A stretch of DNA of 8,598 bases from an uncultured Clostridia bacterium (GTDB lineage Bacteria > Bacillota > Clostridia > Peptostreptococcales > Anaerovoracaceae), in contig CALBZG010000023.1 of NCBI GenBank assembly GCA_937889655.1, positions 1 to 8,598 on the forward strand, read 5' to 3'. Below, in pieces: positions 1 through 6,355 of this stretch. The notes beneath the pieces were generated by a model, which searched no databases, was not told the DNA's origin, and was given only the letters and a program-made list of their open reading frames with translations. Numbering within the stretch: position 1 is the stretch's first letter; every line of letters starts with the position of its first letter. The position numbers were made by a program, and so were the translations under genes.

Positions 1-65
1 CTGTAACCGTTCATATCGGACCTTTCATGACAGTGATCGAGAAAGCTTTCAATGCTGCAAAATAG
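1..65 (+). CDS. C-terminal end of an unidentified protein (partial)
   Basis: An open frame enters from the left edge and ends at TAG 63-65. The visible residues (from base 3) read VTVHIGPFMTVIEKAFNAAK, a mixed strand-then-helix C-terminus. I do not recognise the family. It runs in the same direction as apbE with a 74-base gap, so the two could be co-transcribed and this could be a flavoprotein or electron-transfer partner, but the fragment shows no flavinylation motif and that idea is context only. The reading frame is inferred from the stop and the protein-like composition. Only the upstream sequence can identify it. Confidence 0.5.
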   Translation, partial: VTVHIGPFMTVIEKAFNAAK

Positions 66-94
66 ATTGGGAGTTAATTAAAAGGAAGAACAAA

Positions 95-119
95 AGAGAG
101 GTAGATTTTCTACCTCTCT
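95..119. other. Perfect 11-bp hairpin upstream of apbE
   Basis: Bases 95-105 (AGAGAGGTAGA) are the exact reverse complement of 109-119, around a 3-base TTT loop. The hairpin lies 29 bases after the preceding stop and 20 bases before the apbE ATG. On the + strand it is followed by ACTTGTAAGG, with no T-run, so it is not a canonical intrinsic terminator for the upstream gene. On the - strand it would be followed by a T-rich tract (TTTTGTTCTTCCTTTT), but no - strand gene ends there. It could act as an mRNA-stabilising or partial-termination structure between the two genes. Confidence 0.55.
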
Positions 120-139
120 ACTTGTAAGGAAGGGTTTAG

Positions 140-1189
140 ATGCGTAGATTATTATCATTATTAATGGTGTTGTTCATCAGTTTGAGTATGACCTCCTGTG
201 GAGAGCCTGATAAACAGCGCTACGAAGCAGAATTTCTGGAGCTTTTTGACACGGCCACAAAAATCGTGGGGTATGCCGACAATGAAAAGGAATTCATGTC
301 CCAGGCTAAATTGATTTACGATGAATTGAAAATATATCATGAGCTATATGATATTTATAATGACTATGAAGGCATCAACAATATCAAAACGATCAACGAT
401 AATGCAGGAATTGCCCCCGTTGAAGTTGATCATCGGATCATCGATCTGCTGGTTTTTTCAAAAGAGGCTTATGGATTATCTGAAGGCAAGGTCAATGTTG
501 CCTTTGGTTCAGTTTTAAGAATATGGCATGATTATCGCGAGGAGGGCAGCGAATATCCAGATGAGGCAGAGGTACCTTCTCTTGAGATCCTTGAAAATGC
601 AGCTCTTCATACAGACATCGACAACGTGGTCATTGATGAAACAGCAGGGACGGTTTTTCTGAAAGATCCCGAGATGAGCCTTGATGTAGGAGCAATTGCG
701 AAAGGGTATGCCACCGAACGGGTTACCGAATATGCTGTGGCTAACGGCTTTGTTTCGGGTATCATCAGCGTCGGAGGCAATGTGCGTACTATTGGCTATA
801 AGGAGGAAGGAAACGGATTATGGGACATCGGAATTCAAAATCCTGATAAGAAAAGCCAGGAATCCAACATATATATAACCCATTTAACCAATTTATCCCT
901 TGTTTCCAGTGGGGATTATGAACGATACTATACCGTTGACGGGAAAAGATATCATCATATAATTGATCCCGTGACACTCTTTCCCGCTCAGTATTTTACT
1001 GCTGTAACAGTCATTTGTGAGGATTCGGGTATGGCGGATGCTTTATCGACCTGCATCTTCAATATGCCATTTGAGGAAGGACTTGCGATTATCGAAAATC
1101 TCCCTGAAACGGAAGCGCTATGGATATATACCGACGGAGCAGTCAAATATAGTTCTCGTTTTGAAGAATTGATATCGGAAGGCAATTAA
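140..1189 (+). CDS. apbE: FAD:protein FMN transferase, lipoprotein (ApbE family)
   Basis: ApbE enzymes use FAD to attach FMN covalently to a Ser/Thr of extracytoplasmic flavoproteins such as Rnf/Nqr subunits and FMN-binding reductases. The protein has 349 residues, the usual family length. A hydrophobic signal peptide ends in a lipobox, MTSC, with Cys20 the predicted lipidated residue, so it should be anchored on the outer face of the membrane. Family motifs appear in order: INNIKTINDNAG in the N-terminal part, LDVGAIAKGYA from residue 181 (Lys188), SVGGNV at 210-214, SSGDYER at 256-262, HHIIDP at 272-277 and the metal-binding ADALST at 299-304. The usual IDPxTG reads IDPVTL here (residues 275-280), a variant I recall from other clostridial ApbEs. 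AAGGAAGG at 126-133 is a good ribosome binding site for the ATG at 140. No flavinylated partner is visible in the window. Confidence 0.95.
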   Translation: MRRLLSLLMVLFISLSMTSCGEPDKQRYEAEFLELFDTATKIVGYADNEKEFMSQAKLIYDELKIYHELYDIYNDYEGINNIKTINDNAGIAPVEVDHRIIDLLVFSKEAYGLSEGKVNVAFGSVLRIWHDYREEGSEYPDEAEVPSLEILENAALHTDIDNVVIDETAGTVFLKDPEMSLDVGAIAKGYATERVTEYAVANGFVSGIISVGGNVRTIGYKEEGNGLWDIGIQNPDKKSQESNIYITHLTNLSLVSSGDYERYYTVDGKRYHHIIDPVTLFPAQYFTAVTVICEDSGMADALSTCIFNMPFEEGLAIIENLPETEALWIYTDGAVKYSSRFEELISEGN

Positions 1190-1267
1190 GCACTATACAG
1201 GATATACCGCTGAATGGTAAAAAAATAAACCAATACAGGTGTTAGAAGCCGGCAAATCGCAAAAATA

Positions 1268-1306
1268 AAATCGCCAACGGGTTAATTCTAAACCTCTTGG
1301 CGATTT
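1268..1306. terminator. Bidirectional intrinsic terminator between convergent apbE and UPF0210 genes
   Basis: AAATCGCCAA (1268-1277) pairs perfectly with TTGGCGATTT (1297-1306). After one mismatch the stem continues with 1279-1283 against 1291-1295 (one G-T pair), leaving a 7-base loop. On the + strand the stem ends in TTT followed by CTTATTTAG. On the - strand it ends in TTT followed by TATTTTTG. It lies between the stops of two converging genes, about 80 bases after apbE and 20 bases after the UPF0210 stop, as expected for a shared terminator. Confidence 0.8.
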
Positions 1307-1311
1307 CTTAT

Positions 1312-1336
1312 TTAGCTCGTTGTAAGCTAATTTTTT
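1312..1336 (+). terminator. Possible second, weak + strand terminator
   Basis: TTAGCT (1312-1317) pairs with AGCTAA (1325-1330) around a 7-base loop and is followed directly by six Ts (1331-1336). The stem is short and only one third GC, so it would be weak alone. It lies just beyond the main terminator and overlaps the last codons and stop of the oppositely directed UPF0210 gene. It could back up termination of apbE transcripts or be chance. Confidence 0.3.
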
Positions 1337-2685
1337 AGACTTTGGATTGGGGCAGGGATCCTGCCTCCGCGATTGATCATTATTGCCGGAGATGAAGTGT
1401 TGACCTTCATAATTGGCCCTGATCCAAGCAAGCCTCCGAAATCCAGCTCTTCTCCTTCCTTCAAACCGATGGCGGGGATCACTCTAACAGCTGTCGTTTT
1501 GGAATTGACCATGCCGATTGCGGCTTCGTCGGCAATGATAGCTGATATGACCTCACTGGAAGTATCCCCCGGGATGACGATCATATCAAGACCGACGGAG
1601 CATACGGCAGTCATGGCCTCCAATTTTTCGATAGTGAGAATGCCCCGACGTGCAACATCGATCATTCCCGCATCCTCGGTCACAGGGATAAACGCCCCTG
1701 AAAGACCTCCCACATTCGAAGACGCCATGACACCTCCTTTTTTCACAGCATCATTGAGCATTGCCAGTGCAGCAGTTGTACCGCAGCCGCCGCAAGCGTC
1801 GAGACCGATTTCCTCCAGTATATGTGCCACAGAGTCACCCATGGCTGGCGTAGGAGCCAAGGATAAATCTATTATTCCAAAAGGGACGCCTAGCATTTCT
1901 GAGGCCTCTGTGCCTACAAGCTGTCCGACTCGAGTGATTTTAAAAGCTGTTTTTTTGATCGTATCGGCTATTTCGTCGAGACTGGCATCCTTTGGCATTT
2001 TTGACAATGCGCTGCGTACGACGCCTGGCCCTGAAACTCCAACATTAATTACACAATCAGGCTCCCCCGGGCCATGAAATGCTCCGGCCATAAATGGATT
2101 ATCTTCGGGAGCGTTGCAGAATACCACAAGCTTTGCCGCACCGATGCACTGTCTGTCACTGGTCAGTTCTGCCGCCTTTCTGACGACATTGCCCATCAGC
2201 TTAACTGCATCCATGTTTATTCCGGTTTTGGTCGTCCCAATATTTACAGAAGAACATACCAGCTCCGTTTCTGCCAGGGCTGTCGGTATGGATTGGATCA
2301 GTTCCAGATCTCCCGGCGAAAACCCCTTATGGACTAAAGCAGAGAATCCCCCTATAAAGTTTACGCCTACATCTCTGGCGGCTGCATCCAGTGTTTTAGC
2401 ATACTTTACCGGATCACCCCCTGAAGCGCCCAATAGCATCGCAATCGGTGTAACTGCGATTCGCTTGTTAACGATGGGGATACCATATTTTTTTTCTATC
2501 GTTTCACCGGTTGCTACCAGATTTTTTGCATATTTATGGATTTTATCGAATATTTTCTGGCATGACCGGTCAATATCGCTGTCTGCGCAATCAAGCAGGG
2601 ATATGCCCATCGTAATGGTCCTGATATCCAGATTCTCGTCTTGTATCATGGTGATGGTTTCCATGATATCGCTCATATTAAGCAT
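1327..2685 (-). CDS. UPF0210 / DUF711 protein, PFL-like fold, function unknown
   Basis: This 452-residue protein matches the UPF0210 (DUF711) family at full length. Known structures of the family show a barrel related to pyruvate-formate lyase and ribonucleotide reductase, but no reaction has been assigned. Recognisable stretches are the N-terminal IRTITMGISLLDC, the central SSVNIGTTKTGINMDAVKLMG, a cysteine-containing DACGGCGTTAAL (Cys298 and Cys301), GGVMASSNVGGLSGAFIPV, and the C-terminal SPAIMINRGGRIPAP. No RVSGY-type glycyl-radical motif is seen near the C-terminus, so glycyl-radical chemistry is not supported. GGAGG (complement of 2693-2697) lies 7 bases before the ATG, which selects the first Met over Met4. 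It is the second gene of an operon, 37 bases after the ACT-domain gene, and ends at the shared terminator. Confidence 0.93.
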   Translation of the reverse strand: MLNMSDIMETITMIQDENLDIRTITMGISLLDCADSDIDRSCQKIFDKIHKYAKNLVATGETIEKKYGIPIVNKRIAVTPIAMLLGASGGDPVKYAKTLDAAARDVGVNFIGGFSALVHKGFSPGDLELIQSIPTALAETELVCSSVNIGTTKTGINMDAVKLMGNVVRKAAELTSDRQCIGAAKLVVFCNAPEDNPFMAGAFHGPGEPDCVINVGVSGPGVVRSALSKMPKDASLDEIADTIKKTAFKITRVGQLVGTEASEMLGVPFGIIDLSLAPTPAMGDSVAHILEEIGLDACGGCGTTAALAMLNDAVKKGGVMASSNVGGLSGAFIPVTEDAGMIDVARRGILTIEKLEAMTAVCSVGLDMIVIPGDTSSEVISAIIADEAAIGMVNSKTTAVRVIPAIGLKEGEELDFGGLLGSGPIMKVNTSSPAIMINRGGRIPAPIQSLKN

Positions 2686-2722
2686 TTGAAATCCTCCAAT
2701 TTAAAGTATAGATGAATTATTT

Positions 2723-2986
2723 TCAAATTCTGTGCATAGAATTGAAAATATCCTCGTGCATCACATGGATCGTCATGTCCGGGCATCTTTCAGATAATCT
2801 TTTTCTTAGTTCATCTATTTCGCAATTCATTTTGGATATGTCGATCAGCATGACCATTGCAAAATATTCCTGAAGCACGGATTGAGTCACTTCAATAACA
2901 TTCGCGTTCGCTTCGGCGCAGGTTGTGCTGACTCTGGCCAGTATGCCGACCATATCTCGGCCCAATACGGTTAATATTGCCTTCAT
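2723..2986 (-). CDS. ACT-domain protein, UPF0237 family
   Basis: This 87-residue protein is essentially one ACT domain: MKAILTVLGRDMVGILARVS, then a helix with CAEANANVIEVTQS, then a strand containing FAMVMLIDIS. ACT domains usually bind small ligands such as amino acids at dimer interfaces and act as sensors, and this family resembles the ACT domains of GcvR. The length fits UPF0237 proteins, which are just under 90 residues. The frame is open 15 codons further upstream to an ATG at 3031, but that extension is outside the family. GGGAGGA (complement of 2995-3001) sits 8 bases before the ATG at 2986, so I start there. The gene precedes the UPF0210 gene in the same operon, an arrangement known from streptococci and other Firmicutes. 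A regulatory subunit or ligand sensor for UPF0210 is an inference. Confidence 0.9.
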   Translation of the reverse strand: MKAILTVLGRDMVGILARVSTTCAEANANVIEVTQSVLQEYFAMVMLIDISKMNCEIDELRKRLSERCPDMTIHVMHEDIFNSMHRI

Positions 2987-2994
2987 ATTAATAG

Positions 2995-3001
2995 TCCTCC
3001 C
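2995..3001 (-). promoter_or_regulatory. Ribosome binding site deciding the ACT-protein start
   Basis: The - strand reads GGGAGGA, eight bases before ATG 2986-2984. It selects this Met, where the ACT domain begins, over the in-frame ATG at 3031, which would add 15 residues with no family counterpart. Confidence 0.85.
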
Positions 3002-3102
3002 GGAATTTTGTATAAAACAGCGGTTATTCATTTAACGGTAGTATTCTACTATATTTCCACTAAAAAGAATACAGTAAAATCAAGAAAATAATCCAGTATA
3101 AA

Positions 3103-3131
3103 TTGTAAAATCCCGTCGAATTGATTATAAT
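3103..3131 (+). promoter_or_regulatory. Sigma-A type promoter of ung, predicting a leaderless mRNA
   Basis: TTGTAA (3103-3108, four of six matches to TTGACA) is separated by 17 bases from a perfect TATAAT (3126-3131). The start point expected about seven bases downstream is at or beside base 3138, the first base of the ung ATG. The -10 box lies in a perfect palindrome (3121-3134). The divergent ACT-UPF0210 operon must also start in this roughly 150-base AT-rich gap, but I could not find a convincing -35/-10 pair for it on the - strand. Confidence 0.65.
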
Positions 3132-3134
3132 CAA
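3121..3134. promoter_or_regulatory. Perfect palindrome over the ung -10 box, FNR-type operator candidate
   Basis: TTGATTATAATCAA is its own reverse complement over all 14 bases and fits the FNR/ANR/FixK box TTGAT-N4-ATCAA exactly. It covers the whole -10 hexamer of the ung promoter, so a bound protein would be expected to repress. That a CRP/FNR-family regulator of this organism binds here is inference; part of the dyad is dictated by the TATAAT itself. Confidence 0.4.
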
Positions 3135-3137
3135 GAT

Positions 3138-3806
3138 ATGGTTAATATAGGAAACGATTGGGATGATCTCCTGGCAGAAGAATTTCACAAAGACTACTAT
3201 GCCGCATTAAGAGCATTTTTGAAAGATGAGTACCGTACGAAGGAAATATACCCGGATATGTACGACATTTTTAATTCTTTGAAATTCACGTCATACAAGG
3301 ATGTCAAAGCCGTTATTTTAGGGCAGGATCCATACCATGAACCGGGTCAGGCGCACGGTCTTTGCTTTTCTGTTAAAAAGGGGATTGAAAAACCGCCTTC
3401 TCTCGTCAATATTTTTAAAGAATTGAGAGATGACCTAGGCATACAACCGCCAAATCATGGATGCCTGGAAGATTGGGCGAGAAATGGCGTTCTACTTTTG
3501 AACGCTGTCCTAACGGTGAGAAGAGGTGCGGCCAATTCTCACAAAGGCAAAGGCTGGGAAATCTTAACAGATAGAATTATCGAGCTGCTGAATGCAAGAG
3601 AAGATCCAATGGTTTTCATTTTATGGGGCGCCAATGCCAAGGAAAAACGTAAATATATTACAAATCCGGCTCATCTGATCTTAGCCGGCGCCCATCCAAG
3701 CCCGCTATCAGCATATAATGGTTTTTTCGGAGGGAAGTATTTTTCCAAAGCAAACAGCTTCCTTGCAGAGCATGGCAGAATGATCGATTGGTCCATCAAG
3801 AATTGA
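3138..3806 (+). CDS. ung: Uracil-DNA glycosylase, family 1
   Basis: The enzyme removes uracil from DNA, arising by cytosine deamination or dUMP misincorporation, and starts base excision repair in the cytoplasm. At 222 residues it is full length and has every family-1 motif: GQDPYH at 62-67 with catalytic Asp64, CFSV at 76-79 with uracil-stacking Phe77, LLLNAVLTV at 119-127 with uracil-reading Asn122, and HPSPLS at 186-191 with His186 and the DNA-intercalating Leu190. The C-terminal GFFGGKYFSKAN is also typical. The ATG at 3138 gives the expected N-terminus (a Trp-containing NDWDDLL). No Shine-Dalgarno sequence precedes it, no other in-frame ATG, GTG or TTG lies between it and the upstream stop at 3099, and a promoter -10 box ends six bases before it. 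Translation is probably leaderless. lemA follows after 43 bases. Confidence 0.97.
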   Translation: MVNIGNDWDDLLAEEFHKDYYAALRAFLKDEYRTKEIYPDMYDIFNSLKFTSYKDVKAVILGQDPYHEPGQAHGLCFSVKKGIEKPPSLVNIFKELRDDLGIQPPNHGCLEDWARNGVLLLNAVLTVRRGAANSHKGKGWEILTDRIIELLNAREDPMVFILWGANAKEKRKYITNPAHLILAGAHPSPLSAYNGFFGGKYFSKANSFLAEHGRMIDWSIKN

Positions 3807-3836
3807 GGTCTTTGATAAATCAAAATGATATTGAAT

Positions 3837-3843
3837 GGAGGGT
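3837..3843 (+). promoter_or_regulatory. Ribosome binding site deciding the lemA start
   Basis: GGAGGGT ends six bases before ATG 3850. The frame is open to an ATG at 3835, but this motif overlaps that upstream codon and would lie inside the longer reading, so the shorter start is preferred. Confidence 0.85.
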
Positions 3844-3849
3844 AAGAGT

Positions 3850-4413
3850 ATGTCAGGTTTTACTGTTTTTATTGTAATAGCAGCAATTGGTGCTGTTGTG
3901 GTTTTATGGGGAGTCGGTGCGTACAATGCCTTTGTAAAAATGAGGAACGTCGTAGAAGAAGCTTTCTCAACAATGGACGTTTACATGAAAAAGCGATACG
4001 ACCTTATCCCGAATCTCGTTGAATCGGTAAAAGGATACGCAGCCCATGAATCCGGTACGTTTGAAAAAGTCGTTCAAGCCAGGAATATTGCGCAACAGGC
4101 TACAACAGTAGAAGAAAAACTAGCTGCAGAAAATGCTCTGACTGGAACTTTAAGATCCCTGTTCGCTCTTGCGGAATCATATCCGGACCTGAAGGCGAAT
4201 CAGAATTTTCTCGATCTTCAGTCACAGCTCCAGAAGGTCGAGGAGGATATCGCCAATTCGAGGAAGTATTACAATGCGGTCGTTAAGGAGTACAATACAA
4301 AAACCGAACAATTCCCGTCGAATTTCATTGCCAATATGTTTAATTTCACAAGAAAACCAATGTTTGAAATGGAAAATGAAGCGGAGAGGCAGAATGTCAA
4401 AGTTGAATTTTAG
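3850..4413 (+). CDS. lemA: LemA family membrane protein
   Basis: LemA proteins are small envelope proteins of unsettled function: one N-terminal membrane helix, then an extended helical bundle. This 187-residue copy has a hydrophobic segment at about residues 4-21, followed by the family signatures YNAFVKMRN, KKRYDLIPNLVESVKGYAAHE (48-67), a helix ending VVQARN, AESYPDLKANQNFLDLQSQL (108-127), SRKYYNAVVKEYN (137-149) and FPSNFIANMF (155-164). Length and motif order are normal. It is preceded at 43 bases by ung, and its last 20 bases overlap the start of the DUF2207 gene, suggesting translational coupling. LemA and DUF2207 proteins often lie together, which points to a shared membrane complex, an inference from context. 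The small dyad TTTGAT-AA-ATCAAA at 3811-3824 lies upstream; no convincing separate promoter is seen. Confidence 0.95.
   Translation: MSGFTVFIVIAAIGAVVVLWGVGAYNAFVKMRNVVEEAFSTMDVYMKKRYDLIPNLVESVKGYAAHESGTFEKVVQARNIAQQATTVEEKLAAENALTGTLRSLFALAESYPDLKANQNFLDLQSQLQKVEEDIANSRKYYNAVVKEYNTKTEQFPSNFIANMFNFTRKPMFEMENEAERQNVKVEF
4383..4389 (+). promoter_or_regulatory. Ribosome binding site of the DUF2207 gene inside lemA
   Basis: GGAGAGG lies four bases before ATG 4394, within the last codons of lemA. It fixes the start at 4394 rather than the in-frame ATG at 4274. The latter would add 40 residues of polar sequence ahead of a clear signal peptide. Confidence 0.8.
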
Positions 4414-6355
4414 TCTCAAAATCATGAGGCCGGTGCTTTGTTTACTGATACCGGTCTTTCTTTTGGCGATCATTTTAAGTCCGACAGTTTCTTATGCCGC
4501 AGACAACACCATGGAAACCAAGGCTTTTAATGTAACTGTGGACGTGTCGCAAGATAATACCTGCTGGATCACAGAAACGATCACCATGAATTATCTTTCT
4601 CCTCATCACGGCATCTACAGGAATATCCGATATGCCGGAATAGCCGAAAGCGAATATAACGGACAGGTCTATCAACAGAACTACAGAAATCAAATCGAGA
4701 ATATCAGCGTCGAAGGATATCCCTTTCAGGTTTATACCGAAGGTGATTATTATGTGATACAAATAGGCAGCGGTGACTATTATGTAGAAGGGGAGCACAC
4801 CTATAAAATAACGTATCAATGTATTTTAAGGGATGACCGCATTGGAAAATATGATAGCTTTTACTGGAATGTGGTGCCTTTTGGCTGGAGCACTCCTATT
4901 GAAAGCTCCACTGTCGTCGTTAATATGCCAAAGGCTGTCAGTGACGACCAGGTTGAGTTTATTCGCGGAGCATATGCCGCTATAGATGTTATAGGATTTC
5001 AAACTGCCGATTCAGGTAAATCCTTTATTGTAATGGAAAATAGCCTTGCCGATGGGGAAGGGATCACATTCAGAGCAGTTTTAGAGGAAGGATATTTTGT
5101 CGGTGAAAAAAATTATTCCTGGGCCCTTTGGGGATTGATTGCCGCGAGTATCATAGCCGCACTTGCAGCATTTATGATGTGGTCTAAATGGGGCCGGGAT
5201 CCTAAAATAGTTCAAACGGTTGAATTCTATCCACCGGAGGGAGCGACCCCGGCTGAAGTAGGCTACATACTGGACGGAATCATAGATAAAAAAGATCTGG
5301 TATCATTGGTCATATACCTTGCCGATAAAGGTTACCTCAATATTGAGCAGGGTGATGACAATGAAGATTTTATACTGCATAAAACAAATGACCTTCCGGA
5401 AAACGCAAAGGTCTATCTTAAAACCTTCTTCGAAGGCTTGTTTCAGGATGCTGAGGGAGAACCGCTGCAAAGCGTTCGTGTATCGGACTTGAAAGGGACC
5501 TTTCATCACAGTTACGCAGCAGCTTTGGGCGAATTGAACGGATATTTTACGCTGCGGAAAGAAAATGAGATATATAAGCAGAATTCGATTATTGCACGTT
5601 TAGCCGGCATCGGGCTATTGATTGTTCCTTTGCTGTCAGCCATCGTATTGGGTGCTATATACCAGGCCATGGACTTTGCGTCCATATTCGTCATCCCGTC
5701 AATAATTTGCTCGATCATCGGCTTTTCTATAATAGCCAGAATATACGACAAACGCGATGATGGTAAAAGAGCAACTGCAGTGGTCGGCATCGTTATAGGC
5801 GCCATTTTCTCAGCATTAGGCATTTTTATCGCATTTTTCCTTTGCATTTATCTGGAATTACCGTTTTATGTGCCGATTCTAATGGTTATCTCATATGCAT
5901 GCTGTTTTGTTTTCGCACTGATCATGAAAAGCCGAACCAGAAAAGGCGCGGAACTGATGGGTAAAATTCTTGGGTTCAAACAATTTATTAAAAGCGCTGA
6001 AGTGGATCGGATAAGAATACTGGTCGATGAGAATCCCCAATACTTTTATAAAATTTTGCCTTATGCTTACGTTTTCGGGCTGACGGACCAATGGGCGAAA
6101 CATTTTGAAGGTATAGCAATGGAGCCTCCGGAATGGTATGACTCAAACAGCCTTGGAACAGGGCTATTCAATGTCATGCTTATCAACAGCATGCTCCATA
6201 ATACAAACAATGCTCTGGAGAGCAGTCTGATACCGGCTTCGAACCTCAGAGACGGCAGCGGCAGCGGCTTAGGCGGCTCAGGAGGAGGAGGATTCTCAGG
6301 CGGCGGGGGCTTTGGCGGCGGAGGTATGGGCGGCGGAGGCGGCGGCGGCTGGTAG
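4394..6355 (+). CDS. DUF2207 domain membrane protein with Gly-rich C-terminus
   Basis: This 653-residue envelope protein has the family's layout; its function is not established. Residues 1-35 are a signal peptide ending SYA before Ala36. About 36-240 form the extracytoplasmic DUF2207 domain (VDVSQDNTCWITETITMNY, HHGIYRNIRY, YKITYQCI). A membrane helix at about 242-263 is followed by WGRDPK and a soluble segment with YYPPEG-like FYPPEGATPAEVGYI, which looks winged-helix-like. Four more membrane helices follow at about 403-425, 428-448, 461-486 and 490-511. A soluble domain contains GFKQFIKSAE and YAYVFGLTDQWAKHF. Residues 621-653 are 24 of 33 glycine and end in GGGW. Five helices after signal cleavage put the Gly-rich tail inside the cell if the predictions hold. 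The gene overlaps lemA by 20 bases and its stop overlaps the -35 box of the next gene's promoter. Confidence 0.92.
   Translation: MSKLNFSLKIMRPVLCLLIPVFLLAIILSPTVSYAADNTMETKAFNVTVDVSQDNTCWITETITMNYLSPHHGIYRNIRYAGIAESEYNGQVYQQNYRNQIENISVEGYPFQVYTEGDYYVIQIGSGDYYVEGEHTYKITYQCILRDDRIGKYDSFYWNVVPFGWSTPIESSTVVVNMPKAVSDDQVEFIRGAYAAIDVIGFQTADSGKSFIVMENSLADGEGITFRAVLEEGYFVGEKNYSWALWGLIAASIIAALAAFMMWSKWGRDPKIVQTVEFYPPEGATPAEVGYILDGIIDKKDLVSLVIYLADKGYLNIEQGDDNEDFILHKTNDLPENAKVYLKTFFEGLFQDAEGEPLQSVRVSDLKGTFHHSYAAALGELNGYFTLRKENEIYKQNSIIARLAGIGLLIVPLLSAIVLGAIYQAMDFASIFVIPSIICSIIGFSIIARIYDKRDDGKRATAVVGIVIGAIFSALGIFIAFFLCIYLELPFYVPILMVISYACCFVFALIMKSRTRKGAELMGKILGFKQFIKSAEVDRIRILVDENPQYFYKILPYAYVFGLTDQWAKHFEGIAMEPPEWYDSNSLGTGLFNVMLINSMLHNTNNALESSLIPASNLRDGSGSGLGGSGGGGFSGGGGFGGGGMGGGGGGGW
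6254..6354 (+). repeat. Low-complexity GGN tract encoding the Gly-rich tail
   Basis: The last 33 codons of the DUF2207 gene are mostly GGC and GGA, interrupted by Ser, Phe, Met and Leu codons and ending in TGG. This gives a locally GC-rich, G-skewed stretch unlike the surrounding AT-rich DNA. Such tracts can vary in length by slippage between strains. The antisense proline-rich frame opposite it is an artefact of this composition. Confidence 0.75.

Noticed and set aside
1373..2077. Long + strand open frame (234 codons) opposite the UPF0210 gene
   Set aside because: It is antisense to a full-length family protein, has Ser/Pro/Thr/Ile-rich composition typical of a shadow frame, and has no ribosome binding site.
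2114..2689. Second + strand open frame (191 codons) antisense to the UPF0210 gene
   Set aside because: Same shadow composition as its neighbour, and it spans the start region of a well-supported gene in the opposite direction.
2987..3031. 15-codon upstream extension of the ACT-domain protein
   Set aside because: The GGGAGGA site and the beginning of the ACT domain both indicate the ATG at 2986, and the extension has no family counterpart.
3002..3100. Possible - strand promoter for the ACT-UPF0210 operon
   Set aside because: Several -10-like hexamers (TAGAAT, TATAGT, TATACA) occur on the - strand, but none has a matching -35 box at 16-18 bases, so no single site can be called.
3801..3832. 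Possible separate promoter for lemA (TTGAGG with a TGATAT-like -10)
   Set aside because: Only three of six bases match in the -10 hexamer; co-transcription with ung across a 43-base gap is simpler.
4274..4393. 40-codon upstream extension of the DUF2207 gene
   Set aside because: It overlaps lemA coding sequence in another frame, precedes a clear signal peptide, and the GGAGAGG at 4383-4389 supports the ATG at 4394.
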